Positions 12,047-23,080 of a stretch of DNA of 64,000 nucleotides are shown in pieces. Numbering within the stretch: position 1 is the first letter of the stretch; each line of letters starts with the position of its first letter. The stretch is from Medicago truncatula (taxonomy: Eukaryota; Streptophyta; Magnoliopsida; Fabales; Fabaceae), in the NCBI RefSeq assembly GCF_003473485.1, contig NC_053045.1, forward strand, positions 54,106,494-54,170,493, given 5' to 3'. The notes under the pieces were generated by a model. The model was not told the DNA's origin. It saw nothing but the letters and a program-made list of their open reading frames with translations, and made no database searches. The position numbers and the translations under genes are program-made.

Positions 12047-12829
12047 ATGAAAACACTAATCATGGAAGACACAAACACAACTCCTCAAGACCCATCTTCC
12101 AAAAGACACTTTCATTGGACAAACAAGGTTGGAAATGAAGACTCTGAAGAACCATCACCCACCATGTCCAAAATCATACAAGAACAAAACACCAAAAAAC
12201 ATGAAGAAAAACCTGTTTCAGGAGGACATGCAGCAACTAGGAAGAAGCTACAGACCGTAGCAATTTCAAGAATACGTTCTGTTTTAACAGTATTCAGCAA
12301 AAACCGTTCAAATCTACCCTCTGGTCTTGGTTCACGTGTTGTTGGAACCCTCTTTGGTTACCGTCGTGGCCATGTTCATTTCGCTTTTCAGAAAGACCCT
12401 ACTTCACAACCAGCTTTTCTCATTGAGCTTGCAACACCAATTAGTGGTTTGGTTCGTGAAATGGCTTCTGGGTTGGTACGAATTGCTCTTGAATGTGATA
12501 AAGTTAAGGAGAAAGAAGGTGAGAAGAAGAGTTTGAGATTGTTGCAAGAGCCACTTTGGAGGACTTATTGTAATGGAAAAAAGTGTGGATTTGGTAATAG
12601 AAGAGAATGTGGTGAAAAAGATTGGGAGATTTTGAAAGCTGTTGAGCCTATTTCAATGGGTGCTGGTGTTTTGCCAGGTGGTGAAGCTGGTTGTTCTGAT
12701 GGTGAAGTTATGTATATGAGAGCTAGGTTTGAGAGAATTGTTGGCTCTAGAGATTCTGAAGCTTTCTATATGATGAATCCTGATAGCAATGGTGCTCCTG
12801 AGCTTAGTGTTTATTTGCTTAGAGTTTAA
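12047..12829 (+). CDS. MIZU-KUSSEI 1-like protein (DUF617)
   Basis: Single-exon gene of 260 codons. The C-terminal two-thirds (about residues 90-260) is the DUF617/MIZ1 domain: TLFGYRRGHVHFAF at 101-114, then FLIELATPISGLVREMASGL, then WRTYCNGKKCGFGNRRECG, then AVEPISMGAGVLPGG, and a C-terminus reading ARFERIVGSRDSEAFYMMNP and ending ELSVYLLRV. The founding member MIZ1 of Arabidopsis is needed for root hydrotropism and is associated with the ER membrane; other paralogues are poorly characterised, so the exact role here is open. The N-terminal 70 residues are polar and low-complexity, as is usual. A second in-frame ATG at codon 6 could also serve. The gene is intact. Confidence 0.93.
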   Translation: MKTLIMEDTNTTPQDPSSKRHFHWTNKVGNEDSEEPSPTMSKIIQEQNTKKHEEKPVSGGHAATRKKLQTVAISRIRSVLTVFSKNRSNLPSGLGSRVVGTLFGYRRGHVHFAFQKDPTSQPAFLIELATPISGLVREMASGLVRIALECDKVKEKEGEKKSLRLLQEPLWRTYCNGKKCGFGNRRECGEKDWEILKAVEPISMGAGVLPGGEAGCSDGEVMYMRARFERIVGSRDSEAFYMMNPDSNGAPELSVYLLRV

Positions 12830-14962
12830 TCTCTTATTAACAGTATTAGCCTCTTGAAAAGCTTTGCTAATTACTGTTTAGTTAATACTTTAATTTTCCT
12901 TTTTTAGTTTTTGTTCTTTGTAGACTTGATGCATGTTTGGAATCACGGTAAATTTAACAAAATCATAGTAGCACCGTGATTTTGTTGAAGCTATGAGGTG
13001 TAGCTTTTGTCAAAAGTACGATAGTATACCGTGATTTTTTTGAAACTCCGATGTGGTATATGGTGATCCTGGGAAGCTCATTGCCATCTAAACATGCACT
13101 TGGAACGGAACACTAGGTTAATCCTATTCAACTTGTTTAGTTCTTCAATCAAGAAAATGGAGACCTAGTGTTGTCTTTAGGGTTTTATTTCTTTCCTCCT
13201 CTTCTTCCAAGAGGTAGAAGATGTGGGGTTCTGTTCTTTTTTTTAGGCTAGGGAGAAAGGGGGAAAATTGTGGGTAATCAATACTTTACAGCTTGGTGGT
13301 GGGGTGGGTGATGAAAGGTGTATATGTATAGTTTTCTTTTCAATCCTTTTGATTAGTGATATGAAATGGATGTTAATGCAAATCATGATTGTGTTCACAT
13401 TTTTATTTGGTTTAATTAACTTTAGCTATTTCATTATGCTATCTTATTTTTCTTTTTTCATTTCCCTTATGTCCCTATTGACTTAATGATTCAACTCATT
13501 TCCCACAATTGAAGTGCTTCTTGAACTACTGCATATTAAAAAGTATGATGCTACTATTGTGGGTTGTATTTGTTAATTCCATCACCATTGCTCTCTCATA
13601 GAAAGAGTCTCAGTCTCTTTCGATTGACTTATTTGAACTTATCTGATTGACTTATTTGAACTTATCTACCTGACATTAACATTTGTGAGACTGTATGAGA
13701 TAGCTTATGAAAACAGCTTAAGACATGTTCGTTAGTTGTTTTCAGCCTATTTTCATAGCTCTCCATGATAGCTTGTGAAAATAACTTCTAGATTTTATGA
13801 AAACAATTTCACTTTATGTATGTTTTTGTTACAAAAATAACTCATACACAAGCGTTTATAGATAAACGTTTAATTAAGTTGTGATTTACTTTTTCACGAT
13901 ATTCATGTGTTGGACTTTATTTCATTTGGATTCTATTCCATGCTGCAAGTTCTACTCTTACAGATTCTACAAATGATACTTTCTTTGCTTTTGTGTAGAA
14001 GAAGATTGCTTGTTTTTTGGTGTCTGTTTGATGATAACTTCATTATTACTTGTTTCTTTCTGATGCTCTTTCCCACCTGTTTTTAGTTAGTTTTCCTTCA
14101 TCAACATGCTATTTTAATTCAACAAAATTTCAGTATTCTGTCCAAAGGTTAAGTTAAGATTGTTCCAATCATTGCTTTTTATGCATGATTTTGTTTGTGA
14201 AGTGATCCCAAGAATTTTTCGTTAGTGCCTAATCATGGAAGCAATCAAAAAACAATAGTATGGGAAAAGAAAAAGAAAATCTATATCCAGTTACTTACAA
14301 TGTGACAGCAGGAGCCTCATCTTTTCCTCACTTTTTCTTTGTTTATATACACTCTACCATTTGCTTTTCCTTTTGTTGACTGCTTTATTTTTGTTGGCCT
14401 GATTCAAATATGTTATATTCTCACCAATTTGTGACTCATAGTAACTTGTGCAGCATGAGTCTCAAAGTGTAGACTTTAGCCCACCACCATACAATAGTGG
14501 TTGAGTCTTACTCACACTGATGAGATGAATTGCTGTTCAAATCTCTTGTATTGAGAGATACTCATACATTTCGTGTCCGATTACTTTTCGAAGAAGATTG
14601 TGAGTCGGTGATGTGCCGTTTCATCCAAGAAAACCATAATCGTCAACATATATGACAACTAATTAACCTAATACTTTAAAAACCGAATCGGGAATTTCAT
14701 CTGGTTAAGCATTGTATTGATTTTAACTACAGTTAAATTGAGTTTTCGTCTTGTTTTATACCGATTCAAGCAATTTAAATTGGTTGAATCATTATTCAGA
14801 GATCTTGTCGGGTCGATATTCTTTTCAATTTGAAAACATTGATTTAACCCAAAGGAAAACAATTCTTTTTCCTGGATAATTTGATCATATCAGTGACAGT
14901 CCTTTACCTTCCCTTTTCCTAGTTTTCAGGCTTTCAAAAGCTTCCTACCGTTCCCTACAACC
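12830..14962. other. Intergenic region after the MIZ1-like gene
   Basis: No gene recognised. At 12930-13095 the word ATCACGGT/ACCGTGATT recurs in both orientations between GCATGTTT and AAACATGC, possibly an old TIR element. At about 13690-13860 there is AGCTTATGAAAAC-type sequence resembling a segment in intron 1 of the helicase gene (about 33100-33200). Neither has clear ends. Confidence 0.35.
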
Positions 14963-15046
14963 TACTAGAGAAAGAAAAGATGAGGATATATTGCTTACAG
15001 CTAGGACTATTAGTTGTGAGCATATATCTTTCACCAAACCAAAGAT
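14963..15046 (+). repeat. 84-bp repeat with hairpin, copy 1
   Basis: Identical over 84 bases to 20612-20695, same orientation. Inside, 14985-15028 folds: GATATAT(T)GCT pairs with AGCATATATC and ACAGCTA pairs with TAGTTGT (one G-U), leaving a 7-base loop GGACTAT. Function unknown; it has no reading frame of note. Confidence 0.8.
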
Positions 15047-16954
15047 ATTATTTTCTAACCTACATTTTTCCTATGTGTCACCTCACAAACATCCCCCTTT
15101 CAAACTATTTTTCTAACTATCTCTTTATATGCATTCTCTCTCATTCTAAGCTACACTTTGCTTATGTGTCACCTCACCAATAATTCTTATTTCTTCATAT
15201 GAATTTTATTTCCTATCTATCTTTCATTTTCCATCGGTTACAAAAACTTGCCATTTACTTCACTTCATGCAAGTTACACAATGAATGCATTATAATCCAT
15301 TTTATTAATATTGAGGGGTTACATTTTAAAATTATTCATATTCTTAATCAATCCTCTTACACACACAAGTTTATTACTATAAAGCTCCTCATTTTTTTCT
15401 AAGCTTATATATATGTTGCTTATGTTATCCTTTTCATTTCTTCTTCCATTTCATTTTTTGATAGTTTTGATTTTCTCTTTAAGCTTTGTGTGTGTGTGTG
15501 TGTTTCTATTTCTATAATTTTTCGTATTCTCTAATAGATATTTTTTCTTTGATTTCAAATACACAGGTTTTGGAAAAGAGAGAGTTTTGTTGAAAAGACA
15601 CTTCATATATGAAATGGTGATTGTATATTTTTCATTGAAATTAAAGTTTTTTTCATTATTATTTTTTATTTAACATTGTTATGAGATCAAGAGTTCACTA
15701 AACATGTGGAAGGAAACATATTAAAAATGCATAAAAAATGAATATTTTTTTATTCATTTTTATTCCAAGCCAACATGTGGTTGTTGCTATAACTATTAGA
15801 GATTTTTCCTTCTCAACTAATTGCAATAAGATGGAGGAGGATTTGGTTGGATCTTACAAGAAACTCAAAACTCTCAACACCAAAAATCCTAAAGGTCGAA
15901 TAAGAGAAAGTAAGAATATTTATCCATAGATGTTAGTTTAATTTGATCAAGTATCCGTGTCTTTGTAATAAGTGAAAATACTCTTATTATATTTTTAATT
16001 GAATAGGTTCTTATAAGATCACGTATCCTAGGTAACTAATTGTAGAAACACACATCTATTCAAGGCCTAGGTAACTAATTGTAGAAGCACTCATCTATTC
16101 AAAATTTTAATGGAATGTTCTTGATCTTCATGAAATTGGAGAGTCAAAATCATGTTTTGATGATTTACATGGAAATTTAACCTTTGATCATGGAATTGGC
16201 TGACCTTCATACTTTCCATCAATTGAGTTTCCTACAATAAGAGTAAATTTGGGTGCATCTTATGAAATTGTCTAACTATACTCACATTCTTTTAGGGAAG
16301 TTTTATTATTACTTTATTTTAAGGATAATTAAATGGCATTATTGCCATTTAGTTGTTTTCTTTTAATTAAGGTTTAATAAATTTATTAGCAATATTTTTA
16401 GATTTAATTTAAGAAAGTTTATATGGATTTTATATATTTGAAAGTATGAGGTTAAGGTTGAATGTATAAGTGTTTATATCAATTATATATTTGTGTTCTA
16501 TATTTATATTGTAAAGTAAGTTTGAGTTACTCTTGATCTAGCATTGTGATGATATGGTACCTCAAAGATATTCCCATAAATTAAATATGACTCATTATTC
16601 TTAAGCTATGATTATGCATATGCGTCACCTCTAAAAAATCATTCTCCCATATAGTATAATAATTTCTCACCCTTTCTTATTCTATCTAATCTATCTAAGT
16701 TTAAGTTACAAAACTTATCATCCTTTCTTAATATATTTGTAGTTATTATTTATCCTCCATTAAAAAAGGCATAAAGAGTAGAAAATGCGAGAAAGAGTTA
16801 AAAAAAAGAAAAAAAAAAAAAAGAGAATGAGAATGTGAGGTAATCATGTAGCGTATAATTGATGAGTTGTAAACAAATAATTTCGAGCTCTATTTTAATA
16901 TATTATAAGTTATGGGAAAAGAATGTGTGAAGATTAGAAACCATATTAAATAAA
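15047..16954. other. Non-coding region with small repeats
   Basis: Holds a (TG)n run at 15488-15503, a tandem pair of about 37 bp at 16027-16102 (CCTAGGTAACTAATTGTAGA), and the motif TATGTGTCACCTC at 15072 and 15163, with variants at 16619 and (beyond) 17594. Short frames here look random. No gene recognised. Confidence 0.4.
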
Positions 16955-17204
16955 GGGTTAATAGGTTTTTTTCCCTGTAAAATATTTTTTTTTATTTACC
17001 CCCCTGTAATTTTTTTTTGTTTTGATTTATCCCCCTAATATGCCAAACAAAAACGAAAAATTCTGGAAAAAAAATTCGTTTTTGTTTGGCATATTAGGGG
17101 GTAAATCAAAAAAAAATTTTAAAGGGGGTAAATCAAAAAAATTATTTTACAGGGGGAAAAACCGGAAATGACCTATATTACAGAGGGTAAAGACCTATTA
17201 ACCC
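16955..17204. mobile_element. 250-bp MULE-type MITE
   Basis: Ends GGGTTAATAGG and CCTATTAACCC are inverted repeats, followed inward by CCCCCTGTAA-type blocks and a central palindrome (CCTAATATGCCAAACAAAAA against TTTTTGTTTGGCATATTAGG). Flanks TTAAATAAA and ATAAATAAA match at 8 of 9 bases, compatible with a slightly decayed 9-bp duplication. Confidence 0.75.
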
Positions 17205-18307
17205 ATAAATAAATTATTATTTTTTACTTGAACCATTTGAAATACAATGTAAATCAAGAAAAAAATTATAAGTTGTCATATTTTTCTCCAATCTAATTGT
17301 TAAACTTAAATTAAACAATATGAAACTTTACCTATCTAAAAAAATATTGTGACATTTTACCGTAAACACAGTGAGACAAGGAATCACGAGATCAAGTAAA
17401 TAAAATGAGACTACAACCGTTACATTGTCCTACTGCTATATATGAAGCAGACGTTCCAGCAAAATTTGTGAAGCATGACAAGTTTAAGGAGCTGAGGAAC
17501 AAGATGGGTGTCGCATCTTTGGAGCATCTATCTATCTATATCTTCTTCTCTTTGTAAACTAAACTTGACTATCTCTAATGCTAGGATTGTGCCTATGTGA
17601 CACCTCTAAAAAAGGTTTAATTTCTATTCTCTAATCATTCTATCTAATAAACTAATCTAATACGTAACCTCTCACATTTTTTTTCTTCACAATAATGCTA
17701 ACTCAATTATACAATGCATTAGAATACAATGGGTTATGATCTCACTCTAGACAAAAAATAACAAAGATGTTACGTTAATGAGCATAAACATCATTGTTTT
17801 TCTATAGCCATGTTTTAAGAATCTAATAGTAACGGTTTATGCACCTACAAACTATTCAAATGTTCTGTAATTTCTTACACCATCATCATTGGATGTATCT
17901 TAACATTCCTTCAATTATAACCTACAAAATGGAAAAATTTAAAGTGTATTTTTTTTTTATAATTCCCACTCACCGTTTATAACCACAACTTATGCCACAT
18001 TCATTTTCAGTCAATCCCGGGATGTTTCCATCATGCCTTCTATTGATATCAATTTCACAACAAATACTTCTTTACACTTTTGTTGAAAATTGGTTGGTTA
18101 TAATTTTAATTAGGGGCTATTGTCATATCCTTCTGTGTATAAATTTCGGTGGTATTGTTTTGGTTTTGGATCACCATTATCACTTTCTTCAACCAACTTT
18201 TGGATGATATTCTTCAATTTTGTATCATTATATATTGAAAGAGCACATTATTTTCTTAACAAGATTGTTGCTGTGTTTTATTTTTAGAGAGAGCACATTA
18301 TTATTTT
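17205..18307. other. Non-coding region
   Basis: No gene recognised. Contains the fourth TATGTG(A)CACCTC motif at 17594. Could be the interior of a Helitron whose 3' end lies at 19410, but no 5' end was identified. Confidence 0.3.
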
Positions 18308-18848
18308 GAGTAAATTACATTCCCCTCCCCTCAAAGATGCTTGAATTACACTCTCCTCCCCTCTTAAGTTAAAATATACACTCCCCTCCCCTCTTATTCA
18401 AAACATATTAGAAAAAATTTCACCCCCCTCCCCTAAGAGAAGCTTGAATTACATTCCCCCTCCCCTCTTATGTTAAAATCTACACTTTACTCCCTCAATA
18501 TTCTTTTTTATTATTTCTAATAATCTAGCAAAAAATAATAATTTAACACACTTAAAAAAATATTATTGCGGGTCTATTTTAATATAATAAAAAATTGAAT
18601 ACATATTTTTCGCTATTTTTTATTCACAATTTCATTAACATGTAGTTTTAAACTCTATTATAAAACATGAAATAACCCAAAACAAAATTAAAATATGTGA
18701 AAAATTACTAAAATCATTAAAACATGATTATTTAAAAGTTAATTTTATACTCTAATTTATAAAATCAATAGCAATATATTTAAATTTAATTATCATGACA
18801 TTTAAACTATAAAGAAATGAATTAATTTTTCTTAAATGGTGATTCAAA

Positions 18849-18897
<49 letters not shown>

Positions 18898-19104
18898 GAA
18901 TATTTATTTATGTTCAAATAGATTAAAGTGTAGTGCATATTTAATTATTAAGGGAAAAGTTTGTAATTCAAGCATCTTATAAGAGAGGAGAGTATAAATT
19001 TTAACATAAAAAAAATATTGAGGGAGTAAAGTGTATATTTTAACTTAAGAGGGGAAGGGAGTGTAATTCAAGCATCTTTGAAGGGAGGGGAGTGTAATTT
19101 ACTC
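18308..19104. mobile_element. 797-bp MULE-type element with C-rich inverted repeats, 9-bp TSD
   Basis: Ends GAGTAAATTACATTCCCCTC and (right, reverse complement) GAGTAAATTACACTCCCCTC are inverted repeats extending well over 100 bp with 'CTCCCCTCCCCTC' blocks. The 9-bp duplication TATTATTTT is perfect (18299-18307 and 19105-19113). The interior has a (TA)n run at about 18853-18893 and no transposase. Confidence 0.85.
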
Positions 19105-19380
19105 TATTATTTTTAACAAGATTGACGTTGTTTTTCTTTTAATTTTGTTTTTAGGTTCTATACATAACAATACGAGAGAACATTTTAGAGCTTTGTTATA
19201 AAAGTCATATAAAGAAATTTAAGCAATTGGTTTGATTGGCAACAATATGGTGCATTTAAAATATTAGAAACAATATTATATTTTAAGGTAGGATGGATAA
19301 TGTAGGAAAATTGGTGGATCCAATTAAAAATATTGTTTGGGTATGGTTCTTGGGCAAATTGCAAGCAGTATTTTGATCAA

Positions 19381-19410
19381 ACCCGTGCAACGCACGGGTT
19401 ATATACCTAG
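19381..19410 (+). mobile_element. Helitron 3' terminus
   Basis: ACCCGTGC-AAC-GCACGGGT is an 8-bp-stem hairpin (19381-19399) followed 7 bases later by CTAG at 19407-19410 and then T. This is the Helitron 3' end signature (hairpin, CTRR, insertion before T). The 5' end upstream was not found. Similar termini occur at 29369 and, on the minus strand, 45097 and 58231. Confidence 0.75.
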
Positions 19411-20611
19411 TGATGATTAATAATTAAAGATTCACTAAGCGTAGTCACCATCAAAGGACTTAAATTTGATGGGTTTGGCCATTATAGGTTACAAAAACTA
19501 CATGAAGTATGATTCTATCATGTACAATGTACATATTATATTCCCTTTTTTCTTGGATGGTAGGATTGTTGCTATTTCATGATATTGTACTGTTGTGTTT
19601 GCTTGCTACATGATGCTGCAAGATTAGGGAACTTGATTTTGAGGTATATGAATTCTGTTTTGCATCAATGTAACATCTTTTGAATGTAGCATGTGTCAAT
19701 TGTTGAAGTGTGCAATTGAATCACTAATTGTAAACATAAAAGGAGGTTTAAGCATCCAAGTGCTTTAGTAGTGTGCAATTGGTTGATCACAATCTTTGTT
19801 TGATGCAAGTATTTGAGAATAGAAGGGTTTTCATTTGTTTATAGTGTAGATTGTAGATGGAAGAAAAGACATAAAGAAAACAAAAGAGAATTATTCAAAT
19901 CAGTTGTGATATATTTAGACATCCAACAAATCGATCAACACCATTTTACTCGTGTGTCTCAGCCTTATGCAATGTATCAACAACAATTCTCTTTTCTCCA
20001 TGCTCTCCATCATCTAGCTATTACAATCATCACTTCCCTCTCTTACATCTTCTATATTTACCGCTCTCTAGATGTAAATTGGCATTTGGACGTCCAAACA
20101 AAAAAAATCGATGCAAATATACCTTTAAAACTATTTTCTTTCATAGCAATGTTAAACTACCTAAATAAGCCTCAATTCAATGCCAGAAAAAAGCAAAACC
20201 CGAATTACAATGAAAAGAACAAAACGATTACAATACCAAAAGTAAAAACAATTGCAAGAAACAACGAGGTATGACAAAAAACCTAGAATCAAAGATAAGA
20301 ACAATATGATTTCATACTTCACCAAACCAAATTAATAGAGCTATGGTGACGATGACGACACAAAGAGGAAGACAAACAGTGATAGGATGAGAAGACACAC
20401 AAAAGATTTTAACGTGTTGAGATTAGGTGCTAAATAGTTTAATCATATATGGCTTAATTTTTTTTGTTGAAAATCCTAGGAACTAATTTATTTTGTAGCC
20501 GATGACAACACATTTGTATTTTGTAATAATGTATATATTTTGTGATATTTGTATTCCATGATTTATGTTGAGCTTTGTTGGGATTTTAAAACAAATTCTA
20601 AATTAGGTAAT
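19411..20611. other. Non-coding region
   Basis: No recognisable gene. A 153-codon open frame at 19813-20274 has no recognisable domain and base composition like the surroundings; I do not call it. Confidence 0.35.
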
Positions 20612-20695
20612 TACTAGAGAAAGAAAAGATGAGGATATATTGCTTACAGCTAGGACTATTAGTTGTGAGCATATATCTTTCACCAAACCAAAGAT
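20612..20695 (+). repeat. 84-bp repeat with hairpin, copy 2
   Basis: Exact copy of 14963-15046; hairpin at 20634-20677. Flanks on both sides differ from those of copy 1. Confidence 0.8.
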
Positions 20696-23080
20696 TTCTT
20701 ATTTTTTTTTTAAATAAAATAAAATCATATAGTCATCATTCTTCCAAAATGAGTAAAAGCTAATTGCTTCACATAAAGTTGGGTCACTGGTTTATATCAC
20801 TATTGTTCTTAAAAATGCACCAAGAACTCCATTAACCCACCACCAATAAGAAAAGATACATAAATATAGAATTTAAAAGAGTGCATTAAGGTTGTCTAAG
20901 GTACATCTCCACAGGTCAACTGGTTACATCTTTTGCATTTTTAATAATTGGATTGTGTGGTCCTTCATTCTCATTTCAACCAATATAAGCTTAATGGATA
21001 ATTATTTTATTTATGTGTGATATGCCCCTGATGTGAGTGTGAGGCTCCCTGTCATCTCAGGTTTATGCTGTTCAAGGAGTTAGTTTTTGTATGTTTATGT
21101 TTGGTAGGGCAGGGTGGACTTCTCTCCTAACCAGTTTGAACTTGAGTGACTAACAATATGTTTGGACCCAAATCACATCTTCAAGACTCAAAATGTTCTT
21201 TTGTGATTTTTGAAAATGTTTACAAGCACAGTTACATTATTTTTTCAAACAAAGTTTAGGGGTTGAAAGGTGGTTTTGATAGAAGTAAAGCAACTCCATA
21301 TAACTTTTGGTTTGAGTGGATGAAATTCAAACATAGGTCATTTTACTTCAAATATACTCGTAACCAAATCAAATTTACAAAATCAAGTATTACCAAATAA
21401 AATAATTTTAGGCTGAATGGTGAAAATTCTTGTCACTTAAGAAAATGATAAAAGATTCAAATCATGTAAAGTGCATAACTGAGAGTTCTTCTTTCATTTT
21501 GGTTCGAAATAAACCACCAATTTCACACTTAAATTATCATTGTTATACAAATTTGATTCCTAAACTATAAGAATGTGAGTTATTCTCAATCCATCAATTT
21601 AGTCCTTAGACTTTCACACTCTCTCCTATTTTGAAAGTGGTTGATATGATTTGATTGATTTTTAACAGTCCATGACTATTTATTATATTTCGATAGTTCA
21701 TGAACCAAATGGTTGAGAGACCGATAGATTAATGATCAAATTGAAAGTCTATTCTTTTATTTCCTTTACACTCTCAGAAATAATCCGTTCCTATAATATA
21801 TAGAGATATATATTTTTTGTATAAAACACAAGCCAAAATAATAGTAAAAAGTATATAAGAGAGTTTGGAAAATGTTTACCCAACTATTAGTGTTGGAATA
21901 TATTTGCGTTTACACAGCATGGTGAATGTTGGATTTAGGCAGGACAGTTTACAATATATGCAGATTTTGATCTTAATATTTGTTTGAAAATTCTAAACAC
22001 CAAGCTTAATAATGTCCATCTTGCCCAATAGTCACCGATGTGAGGACTCCGTGAGTTAAGGGTATGCAGACAGAATACATTGATCATAATAAATCTAGTA
22101 TTTGATAGATGAAATTGATGGCATTCTTGGGTTGTGAACGACATGACAACTTATCCATTATATTGTCTTTTCGTAACTGATTGCTTGCAAGATGTATAAT
22201 ATCTGCCACAAATGTAATATGTGATTCTATCAACTTCTGTTTTCTTTTACTTTATTTTCAAAGATGATTAGATGTTTAACTCTCCAACTCTCCATCATGG
22301 ATGTAGGTTACAACAGTCACTTGTAGTTTTAAGTTTGATTACACAATCACAATCAAGAGACTGCAAAACATTGAGAGTAAGTTGATAGGTCTATCGCTTG
22401 ACAACAGTTTCTTTATTTAAAATTAAATAATTAAATTAAATTAGTGTTTGAAACAGTGAAAATTTATTCACGGTTCAATAATATGGACATAAAACTTTGG
22501 CTGCATTTACATTTGATTCAAATAAAATGACCACTATATTTTATGATAAACATTAAAAATGATATAGTTGAGCAAGAATTTTCCAACTAAAAAGTGCATG
22601 ATAATATATATCAAGCCAATTCCAAGTTCATTTTTGGAGAGCATTAGAGAGCTGTAATTTGTTATTATAAATTTATAATGTAAGTGCATGATAATTTATA
22701 TATCAAGGCAATCGTGAATTTACCAACTCATGGCATCTGGTTTTCTGTAATAATAAATCTACCTATGTCATAAAAATCAATGAATGTACATCTACAATGA
22801 ATTTTTTTTTTTTTTTGGAGTTTTACACCAATCTCATCTGTGTCTACCTCTCAGATAAATGGAGCCCTCCATTTCTTTTGAGAAAAGGAGAGGAGGATCT
22901 TGACCCGATATGAAAGTGGTGGTGAATGAAGAAGCATGCAAAGGACACTCGGGTTTGCAGATGACTGCACTATTATCCTTTGAGCAGTTGCATAAAAGAT
23001 GGCCACAAAGGAGGAGCTTTTATACACAGAGCTTCCCTGTAATCTGGCAACTTCCTCTTCCACTCCTTCATAAAACACTC
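20696..23080. other. Intergenic region and 3'UTR of the kinesin gene
   Basis: No gene or transposon terminus recognised in 20696-22800. The stretch nearest 23080 should hold the 3'UTR of the minus-strand kinesin gene; its polyadenylation site was not placed. Confidence 0.4.

Noticed and set aside
12112-12536. Overlapping genes in other frames of the MIZ1-like gene
   Set aside because: Shadow frames of a conserved protein; no independent support.
19813-20274. 153-codon protein gene
   Set aside because: No recognisable domain, lysine/asparagine-rich AT composition like the surrounding non-coding DNA, and no promoter or splice context.
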